Below are positions 16,639 through 25,612 of a DNA stretch of 41,915 nucleotides, piece after piece. Numbering within the stretch: the first letter of the stretch is position 1; each line of letters opens with the position of its first letter. Position numbers and translations under genes: made by a program. The notes under the pieces were generated by a model. The model was given only the letters and a program-made list of their open reading frames with translations. It made no database searches and was not told the DNA's origin. Source of the DNA: Clostridia bacterium (GTDB lineage Bacteria; Bacillota; Clostridia; Christensenellales; Borkfalkiaceae); the NCBI GenBank assembly GCA_017468085.1, contig JAFUJR010000020.1, positions 1 through 41,915 of the forward strand. The letters run 5' to 3'.

Positions 16639-19251
16639 ATGAAGAAATGGTTGAAGGCAATTCTGTCCTGCTTGCTTTGCGTCATGACGGCTTTTGGCGC
16701 GTTGGCGGGTTGCGTTGAAAAAGACGACGGTATGCGTACGGTTACGTTTGAGCTCTGCACCGAGCTCAAAACCAATCCCGTATTGCCCAAAGAGGTCGTA
16801 AAAGGCGACCTTGTAACCAAGCCTACCGTTGCAGTCAGCGGGGAAAACCCCAACAACGAAGAGGTGGAGGGTTGGTATCTTGACAAAGAATACACCACGC
16901 CTTGGAGTTTTTACACGAACACGGTTGAAGAAGATATCACCCTTTATGCAAAATGGGTGAAGAAGTTTGACGTATACTATTACCTCGGTGAAGAAACGGA
17001 AACGTATATGTTCAAGGAACAGTTTAGAGAAGGGAGCATGATCGTCCCCAACGAAGCCTTGAAGCACGGCTATAAGAGCGACGGGTTCTTTGCCGACCCC
17101 GCGTTTACGACGCCTTTCGATTTCAGTCAGCCGATCACCGAGCATAAGAATATCTATATTCACCGCAGTGATGAATTCTATTTCAGCGCGGAGATGATCG
17201 CTACGAGATTTATGCCGCAGGCGGCGCCCAGCGGGGCAGGCTCTACGGCGGGTACGATTGCGTTGGCGGGCGAAGGCGACGAGCAGTACGCAGATATCAA
17301 CTTCGGTTACTCGACGGCGGCGGACGCGCATATTTTGTTGCAATACGTTACCGTAGACATCAGTCATTCCAAGAAAATCAAGTTCACGATGAAGAACTTG
17401 GGTGGCGCGGCAACGTTGAAACTTTACTTCACAGCCTGGTACGATAACGAAACCAAAGAATACGTAGGCGAGGAGTATTTCACGGAATCGTGCGCGTATT
17501 CTTACAAGTATAAAACTACGCAGATGAACATGGCGGAGGACGCGCCTTGGGAAGAAATTGAAATCGACCTTGCAAGCGCTATGTTGGAAAAAGAGGACAG
17601 CAAGGGGATTTCGGCCTGGGGTGAAGCGGCTACGCTGTTAAAACTCCGTATCGACTCTCCCTACGTTTGTAAGAACGAGGAAGATTTGTCAAACAGACTG
17701 CTTATCAAGAGCATTGAGGGCGTTAAAGACCCGACCTATAAGCCCGTAGACGATACGACGGAAGTAAAAGCGCTTTTGGCGGACGACGACGCGGCGGAAG
17801 TGAAAGCGGTTGCAGACAAGCAGACGGACATCAACGGCTTCATTTTCCCGAAGGATAACGCTTCGGCAGAGCCTATCGTCGTAGAAGGCGCTAAGAATTT
17901 TACTACCTACAATAAAAAGGACGGTTTGTTGATGCACGCGCCGATCCGCGCGGAAGAAGCGAAAGTCATATTTAACGCAGGCGATAAAACCGTTGATTTG
18001 AACGAAAATACAACGCTCGTTATTCGCTTGAAAAACTTCGGCTACGCAACGAGTTTGAAGTTGACGTGGGAACACAGATACACCGAAAAATACGACGCAA
18101 ACGAAATTGGACGTAAAGGCACGGAGACGTTTACCATTCCCGCAAAAACGGACGGCGTGGTGGAATGCGAATTTAATATGGCGCGTAGCAACCAATGGAA
18201 GGAATATTTGAACTCCTTGACGATGGAATATACGTCGGAGGGCGTGGACAACGCAATCTTGATTGAAAGCATTGAATTTAAGCCCTATAAGACGACGGAA
18301 ATCCCCGGGTTTAACTTTGACGACAGAAATACGTTTGGACTTGAAAGCACGGAAGCATTGGAGATTAGCTACAACGCGTCCGATTACGCTACGAAATTCA
18401 AGGTACTTAACGATACGCAGGCGGTTGTCAGCAAGGATTACAGCGCGTATACCCGTTTTACCAACTACGGTTATGAATATTTAACGTTAAACTACAAGCA
18501 GAAAGCGGAAGGCGTAACCAAGGTGAAGGTTGCCCTTACCGTTGACGGTCAGGAGCAGATTTTCAGCTTTGACGTAGGCGTTGCAGAGAAGCTGACGGCG
18601 GTTAACTTGCCTATCACGAAAGGCGGCAACGTAACCAACTTTAGAATGACCTTCGAGGGCACGGGCGATATTTATATCGGCAGTATCCGTTTTAAGGCGG
18701 GCAATGATATCGCTTGGGATTTCGGTACGAGCGCAATGTTTGAAAAGATTGCAAGCGCCAACCAAGACTGGCCCGGTTTGGCAAGCTACGACAATGCGAC
18801 GTCCGCGCTTGCGCTTGCGCCTTGCGACAGCGCAAAGCCCATCAAGTATTACTACGGGGCAGCCAAGGCTTGGGGCAAATCGGAGACGGGTAACGTTTCT
18901 CTTACCGGCAAGTCCAAGGTCGTCGTCGTATATTACAACCCCGGCACGGTAAGCGCTTTGGCGATTTCTATCGGCTGGACGGAAATGGAAGATTACGAAG
19001 AAAACGGCAAAACGACGCCTTGGGACGAAAAAATTACGCAACCCGGCGGCACGGGCGGCGCGTACCATATGAATTTAGAAACGAATATGAAGGTAGGCGA
19101 GTGGGCGTATGCGGAGCTCGATTTATCCGTATTCAGCGGCTTGGCTGAGGGCGAAAGAGATACCAAAGCGATTACTACTATCTTCGTAAATCACTTGAAC
19201 GGTTTGGCGGAAAAAGACACCGTATATATTCGTTTGATCAACGTTATCTAA
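16639..19251 (+). CDS. Large surface lipoprotein with InlB-type repeats and beta-sandwich domains
   Basis: The 870-residue protein starts with a lipoprotein signal ending in ALAGC (Cys25), and an AAAGGAG ribosome site precedes the ATG. Residues of about 33-115 contain InlB/Listeria-Bacteroides type repeats (GWYLDKEYTTPWSFYTN...DITLYAKW), with a second copy ending near 175. The rest looks like several beta-sandwich modules with recurring patterns: HSKKIKFTMKNLGGAATLKLYF, NTTLVIRLKNFGYATSLKLTW, and YGYEYLTLNYKQKAEGVTKVKV. These resemble carbohydrate-binding domains. No catalytic motif is recognised. Its place after the importer genes suggests a glycan-binding surface protein that works with the binding protein. 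The similarity between the modules is my reading and was not aligned. Confidence 0.7.
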   Translation: MKKWLKAILSCLLCVMTAFGALAGCVEKDDGMRTVTFELCTELKTNPVLPKEVVKGDLVTKPTVAVSGENPNNEEVEGWYLDKEYTTPWSFYTNTVEEDITLYAKWVKKFDVYYYLGEETETYMFKEQFREGSMIVPNEALKHGYKSDGFFADPAFTTPFDFSQPITEHKNIYIHRSDEFYFSAEMIATRFMPQAAPSGAGSTAGTIALAGEGDEQYADINFGYSTAADAHILLQYVTVDISHSKKIKFTMKNLGGAATLKLYFTAWYDNETKEYVGEEYFTESCAYSYKYKTTQMNMAEDAPWEEIEIDLASAMLEKEDSKGISAWGEAATLLKLRIDSPYVCKNEEDLSNRLLIKSIEGVKDPTYKPVDDTTEVKALLADDDAAEVKAVADKQTDINGFIFPKDNASAEPIVVEGAKNFTTYNKKDGLLMHAPIRAEEAKVIFNAGDKTVDLNENTTLVIRLKNFGYATSLKLTWEHRYTEKYDANEIGRKGTETFTIPAKTDGVVECEFNMARSNQWKEYLNSLTMEYTSEGVDNAILIESIEFKPYKTTEIPGFNFDDRNTFGLESTEALEISYNASDYATKFKVLNDTQAVVSKDYSAYTRFTNYGYEYLTLNYKQKAEGVTKVKVALTVDGQEQIFSFDVGVAEKLTAVNLPITKGGNVTNFRMTFEGTGDIYIGSIRFKAGNDIAWDFGTSAMFEKIASANQDWPGLASYDNATSALALAPCDSAKPIKYYYGAAKAWGKSETGNVSLTGKSKVVVVYYNPGTVSALAISIGWTEMEDYEENGKTTPWDEKITQPGGTGGAYHMNLETNMKVGEWAYAELDLSVFSGLAEGERDTKAITTIFVNHLNGLAEKDTVYIRLINVI

Positions 19252-19268
19252 CGGAGTTTGAAATCCAT

Positions 19269-19296
19269 GCCGCCTATGCAAGCGCGCATAGGCGGC
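19269..19296 (+). other. Intercistronic hairpin without a U-tract
   Basis: GCCGCCTATGC (19269-19279) and GCATAGGCGGC (19286-19296) form a perfect 11-pair GC-rich stem with the loop AAGCGC. No T-run follows, so termination is unlikely. It sits between two lipoprotein genes of one operon and may set their mRNA ratio. Confidence 0.65.
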
Positions 19297-19360
19297 GGTA
19301 AAACGAAAAACGGCTACCCCCAGCCGAGTATAGACAAAGAGAAAATCGGAGGAAACTGAT

Positions 19361-21148
19361 ATGAAAAGAAAACTGGCTTGCGCGCTTGCGGTAATGCTGA
19401 CGGTTGCGGCGTTCGGTACGCTTTCTGCGTGCGGTATTGGCGACAACGGCGTCGGCGGAATCAAATACGAGCAAGTGCTTTCTGCGCAAGGAAAAAAAGA
19501 GCTTGCAGCCGATGAAACGCATACGTTCGAGTTGAACGAAAAGCTGAAAAATAAGGAATATTTACGCTTGGTCGTAAAGACGGACGTGCACTTGTTCGGT
19601 ACCTTTACTTACGTAAGCGAGGATGAACCCAATAAGGAAATCACGGAAGATTTCTTTATCGAACAATCCAACGGCGTGGACGAGGTGGAATTCAAGCAGT
19701 TCTTGGATAGTTACCGCCCCAACGGCGTAGGGCAAAAAGCGACCTTTTTAAACGACGGCAGCGTTAAGAGCGAGCGTTTCAATAAGATTTTAAAGAAAAT
19801 CAGCCTTACGAACGTGAGCGGCGTGGCGGGCGCGTTCAGCTTGGAAAGTTTTAGTATTTCTGACCGTCAATTCCCTACCTTTGAGCGTGAAATTTACATC
19901 GAAAAGGACGAATTGAAGGTGGGCGCAGATTTGCAGGTCGGCGGTACGTTGACGTATTTAGAGCGTACGTCTTACGGCGGCGTGTCGGTGGACGAGGTCA
20001 TTGACCAAAACGACAACGTTTACATTGGCGTAAACGCGAAGGAGAACGCAAAGGAGGTTTTATCCTCGCACGTAAATCTCATCAACATTTACGACCAAGG
20101 CAGACAAATTCAGCAATCCTATTACGCAAACGTCGGCGGTACGAGCGCGGATACGCCCCAAAAGATGGAAGCGCTTGGACTTTGGGATAATCCTGCAGGA
20201 CCTGCGTTCTACGAGGCGTATCCTGAAGATTACGGCGCAAACGGATACGAAAGAGGCTTGTGTATCACCGCAGATTCCAGAGGGTATTATTGGCCGTACA
20301 ACCCCGTACAGGGCGGCGACTGCGCAGAAAACTCTTCGCAGATCATCGATTATACCGTAACGGACAACGAAATTTATATCAAAACGCGCGCTATGGACTG
20401 GGCGAAAGGCGACTTCATCGACCCTATCAAGCGCAGAAACTTCCGCGGCACCACGCCCGGCGGCGTTACGACGAAGTCGTATATGGAAAACTGGTACACC
20501 ATCAAGGGCGGTATGCTGTTCGTGAAAAACCGCTTCATCGATTGGAACGGCTTTGAGGGAATGGCAACCGTGCCCGTCCACAGCAACGAGTTGCCCGCAA
20601 CGTACGTTTCCCATCCTTTGCATAACTACGTTTGCTATACAGGCAATTATGCTTGGACGAACGACGACTTGACTTACAAGCCTTCGCTTGGCTCGTGGGC
20701 GGCGGCTTCGCATCAAAATCATAACCCTCCCGAGGGTTGGTTTGCTTGGGTAAACGACGACGATTTGATCAAAGATTCGGCAGGCAACGTCATTGGCGGC
20801 GGATTTGGCGTGGGTATGTATATTCCCAATACCAAGCTGTTTGCATCGGGCAGAAGCAACGCAACGACCTATAAGGACTACTCGGGGAACAGCAATGCGC
20901 TGAATTGTCCGTTGTTAAGACCGGAATTTAAGTTTAATAAGCCCGACGCGGCTTCGCCTTATACCAGCTGTTACGTAGGGAATACGAGTTATACCGCGCC
21001 CGTTGTAAGCTGGACGATGAAAAATTACGTGGAAATGACGTACGAATATGCAATTTCCGTCGACTACGTAAGCGTTATGCGCGAACAGTTCAAGGGAATT
21101 AAAGAAGAAGGCATTATGACCAACGCGAGCTTGGACGCTTGGAACTAA
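19361..21148 (+). CDS. Surface lipoprotein of unrecognised family
   Basis: The 595-residue protein has a lipoprotein signal ending in TLSAC (Cys24) and a GGAGGAA ribosome site. Residues of about 30-190 look like a beta-sandwich. The main part begins near residue 200 with GGTLTYLERTSYGG and contains NLINIYDQGRQIQQSYYA (about 239-256), GYYWPYNPVQGGDC, YMENWYTIKGGMLFVKNRF, and a Trp/Tyr/Asn-rich stretch. This aromatic-rich, all-beta pattern resembles carbohydrate-active enzymes with a sandwich fold (lyase- or mutarotase-like), and the DQGR and QQSYY clusters could be an active site. I cannot name the family. Genes on both sides are surface proteins of the same operon. Confidence 0.65.
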   Translation: MKRKLACALAVMLTVAAFGTLSACGIGDNGVGGIKYEQVLSAQGKKELAADETHTFELNEKLKNKEYLRLVVKTDVHLFGTFTYVSEDEPNKEITEDFFIEQSNGVDEVEFKQFLDSYRPNGVGQKATFLNDGSVKSERFNKILKKISLTNVSGVAGAFSLESFSISDRQFPTFEREIYIEKDELKVGADLQVGGTLTYLERTSYGGVSVDEVIDQNDNVYIGVNAKENAKEVLSSHVNLINIYDQGRQIQQSYYANVGGTSADTPQKMEALGLWDNPAGPAFYEAYPEDYGANGYERGLCITADSRGYYWPYNPVQGGDCAENSSQIIDYTVTDNEIYIKTRAMDWAKGDFIDPIKRRNFRGTTPGGVTTKSYMENWYTIKGGMLFVKNRFIDWNGFEGMATVPVHSNELPATYVSHPLHNYVCYTGNYAWTNDDLTYKPSLGSWAAASHQNHNPPEGWFAWVNDDDLIKDSAGNVIGGGFGVGMYIPNTKLFASGRSNATTYKDYSGNSNALNCPLLRPEFKFNKPDAASPYTSCYVGNTSYTAPVVSWTMKNYVEMTYEYAISVDYVSVMREQFKGIKEEGIMTNASLDAWN

Positions 21149-21231
21149 TCCGTTTTAATTTAAAAAAGAAAAAATAAACGCTCCCCTTGATATTGCACTC
21201 GGACGGGGAACGAAAAATAAGGAGGCAAAAT

Positions 21232-23874
21232 ATGAAGAAACTCACAAAGAAACTTGCAATCGTTGCTTTGTCCGCTACTCTTGCGGTATCCGCAGGGGCG
21301 GCGCTTGGCGTGGTTGCATACAGCCAAGCGCCGATTACGGCTTCAGCGGCTGAAACGGCGGCGGTTGATTTGAAAGACGCATTTACGCTCAATACGTGGG
21401 GCAACAGCGGCGACTACAAGGAAGCGTTGCTTTACCGTATCACAAGCCCTTCCAATACGACGTATTGGTCGGCGACGGGTACGTCCGCGGGCGCAAACGA
21501 CGCCATTGGCGAAACGGTTTTGAAGAGCATTTTGGTCAACGGCAAGTCCATTTACGACCACAACGCGGAGTATAAGGCGCTTATCGAAAGCGGCGCAACC
21601 TCGCCCATCACCTGGACGGGTATGCCCAATGCCGCGACGGACGGTACGAGATATATGCAAGGGAACATCGCACAGGACGTAGCCGCCAAAACGGCAAAAT
21701 TTGCGCCCATCTTCGTAAACTGCTGCAATCACGGCGCGGCATACGGCAACACCATCGACCTCTATATCCCGACGAGCTATCTTGCCAAAGAGGACGTAAA
21801 CTCTATTGTGATCGGCAAAGATTTCTATCTTGAAAAGAACGGCACGTCCTTTGGCGTAAGCGAGGACGTTGTCTTTGAGAAGAACGCTTTGGGTATCCCT
21901 ATGAAGAAGGTAGATATTTCCAAGTACGAAATTAAAGAAACGGCGGTAACGAAGGTTGACGGTAGCAGCAACAGCGCTACGTCGTGGGATAGTTTCCTTC
22001 GCTTCTATTTGGGGGAAAGCGACTATGCAAATTGCAATACGACGCCAGTAAGCGATAAGGCTTTCTTGCATTCGCTTAACTTCTTCGACCATATTTTGTT
22101 GAACGGTAAGCCTTTTATCGAATATTACGAAAATGCAGACGGTACGGTTGTCGACCCTGCAACCAAAGAAATGTACTACAACGTATGGGGCAACAAAAAT
22201 TCGTTCGGTTTGCGTTGGCCCGATTCGCTGAATTCGACAGAGGCGGCGGGCGCTATCACGGAAATCAAGGTTTTGGCTGGCTGTCAATTCCCTTCGGCTA
22301 CGGCGTTTGGTTCGGTTATTTATCAAACGGCGGAAGACAAGACCTTTATCGTAACGGGTAGCAACGTTTATTCGGATACTGCATATATGTTCGATTCGGA
22401 AGATATCACCATTTCCGAAATGGTAGCAACGGGCGACGAGGGTGAGCTTTACCGCGTTGACGTTTCGTATGAAAATTGGAATTCCACCTGCGATATCTAC
22501 GATTATAACTATTTCGGCACGCACTATTTGAATATGAGAAAGGCTATTCTCATCAACGGAAAATCTTTGCACGAAATCAACACGACGGTGGACGACAGCG
22601 CTTACGTATATAGCACCAATCCTTGGACGAACACCAGCACGGACAGCGGTACGGGTTATCAACTCTTCCAGAACCCCACGCTCCTCACGGGCGAAGGCGA
22701 CACGCTTTCCATTTATCTGCATAAAGATTACGTTGCTTCTTTGGAAGTACCTTACGTAGAAGTAACGCTTGCAAAAGGCTTTGCAAACCACGCAAACAGC
22801 GAATATTGGGCAAGCGAGGATATTACGGCGTACGTTTGGAAAGCACCCCTCACCGTATCCGTTATCACGGGCAACCCTCGTGATCCTCAATTCGTAACGA
22901 CGGTGGATTGCTTGTACGGCGATACCTTTAAGGTAAGCGAATTGGCTGTGCCCGAAGCGGTAGGCAAGACGTTTGCGGGCTGGACGGACGTAGAAAGCAA
23001 CGCAATCACCGAAGACTTCGTGGTTACCGAAAGCACGGCGATTTACGCGGATTGGACGATTGAAGTGCACACCTTGACGATTGTCAACGGCGAAACGACG
23101 ACGGAAATCAAGTTCGGCGTTGAAAACGACGGCACGCTTGACGCAACCGTAGCGGAGCTTGCATGGATACTTGAAGGCGAACTTCCCGCAGAAACCCAAA
23201 CGCATACCTATGCTTGGGCGGAAGAACTTCCCGAAACTTTTGAATTGAAAGATTATACCTTTACGGTAGTTGCAGCGGAAAGAGTTTATACCGTATCCGT
23301 TATCACGGGTAATCCTCGCGTTAATCCCGACTGTGTAACGACGACGGAACACAAATACAACGATACCTTTAAGGTAAGCGAATTGGTTGTACCTGAAGCG
23401 GTAGGCAAAACGTTTGCGGGCTGGACGGACGTAGAAGGCAACGCAATCACCGAGGACTTCGTGGTTACCGAAAGCACGGCGATTTACGCGGCTTGGACGA
23501 TTGAAGTGCACACCTTGACGATTGTCAACGGCGAAACGACGACGGAAATCAAGTTCGGCGTTGAAAACGACGGCACGCTTGACGCAACCGTAGCGGAGCT
23601 TGCTTGGATTCTTGAGGGCGAGCTTCCCGCAGAAACCGAAACGCATACCTACGCTTGGGACGTAGCAGTTCCTGAAACTTTTGAATTGAAAGATTATACC
23701 TTCACCGTAGTTGCAACCGAAAAGGAAGTTAACAGCGAAAGCTCCGATACGACGAGTGAAGAAAACAAACCCGCAAAGAGCGGTTGCGGCAGCGCAATCG
23801 GCAGTACGTTGGCAATCACGGGCATCGCGCTTGCGGCTTCGGCTTTGATTATCAAGAAGAGAAAGGAAGACTAA
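21232..23874 (+). CDS. Surface protein with three related domains, two tandem repeats and a GCGS-type C-terminal anchor
   Basis: The ATG at 21232 follows an AAGGAGG site; the frame is open to 21187 but those codons are not needed. The 880-residue protein has a signal peptide (to about ASAAET). Three diverged copies of a domain of about 150 residues follow, each with an NGK core: KSILVNGKSIYDHN, DHILLNGKPFIEYY, and KAILINGKSLHEIN. Two nearly identical InlB-like repeats are next (22855-23715), then a low-complexity Ser/Thr/Glu linker. The C-terminus is SGCGSAIGSTL, a hydrophobic segment and KKRKED, which looks like a sorting or membrane-anchor signal. The function is probably glycan or host-surface binding. 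The terminator at 23912 ends the operon. Confidence 0.75.
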   Translation: MKKLTKKLAIVALSATLAVSAGAALGVVAYSQAPITASAAETAAVDLKDAFTLNTWGNSGDYKEALLYRITSPSNTTYWSATGTSAGANDAIGETVLKSILVNGKSIYDHNAEYKALIESGATSPITWTGMPNAATDGTRYMQGNIAQDVAAKTAKFAPIFVNCCNHGAAYGNTIDLYIPTSYLAKEDVNSIVIGKDFYLEKNGTSFGVSEDVVFEKNALGIPMKKVDISKYEIKETAVTKVDGSSNSATSWDSFLRFYLGESDYANCNTTPVSDKAFLHSLNFFDHILLNGKPFIEYYENADGTVVDPATKEMYYNVWGNKNSFGLRWPDSLNSTEAAGAITEIKVLAGCQFPSATAFGSVIYQTAEDKTFIVTGSNVYSDTAYMFDSEDITISEMVATGDEGELYRVDVSYENWNSTCDIYDYNYFGTHYLNMRKAILINGKSLHEINTTVDDSAYVYSTNPWTNTSTDSGTGYQLFQNPTLLTGEGDTLSIYLHKDYVASLEVPYVEVTLAKGFANHANSEYWASEDITAYVWKAPLTVSVITGNPRDPQFVTTVDCLYGDTFKVSELAVPEAVGKTFAGWTDVESNAITEDFVVTESTAIYADWTIEVHTLTIVNGETTTEIKFGVENDGTLDATVAELAWILEGELPAETQTHTYAWAEELPETFELKDYTFTVVAAERVYTVSVITGNPRVNPDCVTTTEHKYNDTFKVSELVVPEAVGKTFAGWTDVEGNAITEDFVVTESTAIYAAWTIEVHTLTIVNGETTTEIKFGVENDGTLDATVAELAWILEGELPAETETHTYAWDVAVPETFELKDYTFTVVATEKEVNSESSDTTSEENKPAKSGCGSAIGSTLAITGIALAASALIIKKRKED
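22855..23715 (+). repeat. Two tandem coding repeats of about 440 bases
   Basis: Copy 1 starts at 22855 and copy 2 at 23293, both with GTATCCGTTATCACGGG. Long stretches are base-for-base identical, for example the roughly 100 bases from 23058 and from 23496. The copies differ by a few substitutions and a 3-base length difference near the start. The encoded unit contains GKTFAGWTDV, an InlB-type repeat, then a second beta domain with LTIVNGETTTEIKFGVENDG. Confidence 0.9.
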
Positions 23875-23911
23875 TCGATTTTTGAAAGATTAAAGTCAAC
23901 GAAATAACGGA

Positions 23912-23950
23912 AACTCCTCTGCGGGGCTTGCCCTGACAGGGGAGTTTTTT
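23912..23950 (+). terminator. Intrinsic terminator of the transporter/surface-protein operon
   Basis: AACTCCTCTG (23912-23921) pairs with CAGGGGAGTT (23937-23946) with one G-U. A small inner GGGC/GCCC stem lies in the loop, and a run of six T residues follows. Confidence 0.88.
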
Positions 23951-24026
23951 AAATGCGGAATGCTGAACGGTGAATGCTGAATGGTAAATAATTTAAAAAA
24001 TGCGTAAAAGAAAGTTCTTAAAAGGC

Positions 24027-24055
24027 TTGCAAATCCCGTTCATATATTGTATAAT
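24027..24055 (+). promoter_or_regulatory. Sigma-A promoter of the GH28 gene
   Basis: TTGCAA (24027-24032) and TATAAT (24050-24055) are separated by 17 bases. The predicted start near 24062 gives a short leader with an AAGGAG site before the ATG at 24088. Confidence 0.75.
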
Positions 24056-24087
24056 TATTATTGAATAAACCCTCGAAGGAGTGGACT

Positions 24088-25473
24088 ATGCAAGAAAGGA
24101 TTTTTGACGTTCGTGAATACGGAGCGGTGGCGGACGGTGTAACGCTCTGCCAAAAAGCGGCGCAAAAAGCGGTGGACGATTGCCATGCGCAAGGCGGCGG
24201 TATCGTGCGTTTTGAGGGGGGCATGTACGTGTTGAGTACGGTTTTCCTGAAAAGCAACGTATATATTGAGGTAGCCAAAAACGCAAAGATTTTGGGCGCG
24301 TTGAGTTTTTACGATTACGCCCCGCAGGAAAAGCTGGAGTATCCTCTTTATCAAGACGCGTCGCATAGCTATTTCGATTGCTCGTTGTTTGTAGCCAAAG
24401 ACTGCGAAAATATCGGTTTTATCGGCGAAGGCGAGATTGATATGCGTTCCGTTTGGGACGAAGATAACGTGCGCGACATCGTACACAGAGGACCGAAATG
24501 TATCGCCTTGAAAAATTGTAAAAACGTAGAAGTCCGCGGTTTGGGTATTTATAACGTAACCGACCTTGCGGTGTATTTTGCGGGGTGCGAAAACGTGGAC
24601 GTGCACGATTTGAAAATGCGCGTGTACATTGACGGCGTAAGCCCCGACAACAGCAAAAACGTACGCATAAGCGGTTGCGAAATCGAGGCGGGGGACGACG
24701 CCATCGTCTTTAAAACCTCCTACACCTTAAACCGTCTTGACGTTTGTAAAGATATTCACGTTTGGAATTGTAAGTTGAAGAGCCGTTGTACCGCCGTCAA
24801 ATTCGGGACGGAAACCAACGGCGGATTTGAGAATATTTTAATTGAGGATATCGAAATTTTTGATACGCGCATTACGGGGATTGCCATCGAGAGCGTGGAC
24901 GGCGCGATTGCGGATGGGATTACCATTCGTAACGTAAAAATGCGGAACGTAGGCGCGCCCTTGTTTGTGCACGTAGGTATGCGTATGCGCGGGCCTGCGG
25001 GGCGTGAGATCGGGCATATCCGTAACGTAACGTTGGAAAATATTACGGCGGTGGGCCCGTATGAGCCGTACGAGATCGTTGCGTGGAATTACGTTAGTTT
25101 TGTGGAAAAGGACACCTATCAAGAGCCTTGGAAGATGAAATTCGAGTATACGGATTCCACGTTGACCAAGGACGACCCTTGGCAAATTACCAGCAATATT
25201 TGCGGCTTGAAGGACCAGCCTTTGGAAAATATCGTTTTGCGTAACGTGCATTTGGAGTTGGACGGCGCGGTGCAAAGCTTTGATCCCGTCGTGCCCGAAA
25301 TACCCAAGCCTTATCCCGAGGTAAACACCTACGGCAGAACGTTGCCCGCAAAGGGAATATATTTTAGGCATATCGACGGCTTGACGCTCGATAACGTAAC
25401 CGTAAAAACTTACCGTCCCGACGTGCGCGAGGACTTCGTATTCGACAACGTAAAAAATTTAAAGCAAAGCTAA
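24088..25473 (+). CDS. Glycoside hydrolase family 28 (polygalacturonase-like), cytoplasmic
   Basis: The 461-residue protein is a right-handed parallel beta-helix enzyme. The start MQERIFDVREYGAVADGVT is the typical GH28/pectate-lyase-superfamily opening. YIDGVSPDNSKNVRI corresponds to the NTDG...PD region (D182, D187), and AGDDAIVFKTS holds the Asp pair D203/D204. The segment that normally carries GHG reads CTAVKFGTETNGG, so the usual His is not visible there; substrate or mechanism may differ from classical polygalacturonases. There is no signal peptide, so it probably trims imported galacturonate oligomers from the end. ATG 24088 is chosen over an in-frame TTG at 24061 because AAGGAG (24076-24081) serves it. 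Its product feeds the uronate genes just downstream. Confidence 0.85.
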   Translation: MQERIFDVREYGAVADGVTLCQKAAQKAVDDCHAQGGGIVRFEGGMYVLSTVFLKSNVYIEVAKNAKILGALSFYDYAPQEKLEYPLYQDASHSYFDCSLFVAKDCENIGFIGEGEIDMRSVWDEDNVRDIVHRGPKCIALKNCKNVEVRGLGIYNVTDLAVYFAGCENVDVHDLKMRVYIDGVSPDNSKNVRISGCEIEAGDDAIVFKTSYTLNRLDVCKDIHVWNCKLKSRCTAVKFGTETNGGFENILIEDIEIFDTRITGIAIESVDGAIADGITIRNVKMRNVGAPLFVHVGMRMRGPAGREIGHIRNVTLENITAVGPYEPYEIVAWNYVSFVEKDTYQEPWKMKFEYTDSTLTKDDPWQITSNICGLKDQPLENIVLRNVHLELDGAVQSFDPVVPEIPKPYPEVNTYGRTLPAKGIYFRHIDGLTLDNVTVKTYRPDVREDFVFDNVKNLKQS

Positions 25474-25474
25474 A

Positions 25475-25502
25475 AAAACGGCTCGTGAAAACGAGCCGTT
25501 TT
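25475..25502. terminator. Bidirectional terminator between the convergent GH28 and AraC genes
   Basis: AAAACGGCTCGT and ACGAGCCGTTTT form a perfect 12-pair stem with a GAAA loop, A-rich on the left and T-rich on the right. It starts right after the GH28 stop and also faces the 3' end of the AraC-type gene, which reads in from the right. Confidence 0.88.
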
Positions 25503-25612
25503 ATTGTTTCCGGGGGGGCAGGTATGCGTTGAAATCAGCAATCACAGAAACCGTGCGCCCAAAGCCGCGCTAAACTTTGTTGCGCGGTCAGGCTTAGCCA
25601 AGCGCAGTCTTT

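Noticed and set aside
21343-23646. 767-codon frame on the - strand opposite the surface-protein gene
   Set aside because: It is a shadow of the + strand gene: composition is Arg/Val-rich, no motif or ribosome site is seen, and its repeats merely mirror those of the real gene.
23952-23986. Short direct repeat GAATGCTGAA(C/T)GGT after the terminator
   Set aside because: Only two copies with no spacer regularity; too short to call a CRISPR, integron or regulatory array.
25565-25587. CCGCGC/GCGCGG dyad downstream of the AraC gene
   Set aside because: No T-run follows on the - strand, and the better terminator at 25475-25502 already serves both genes.
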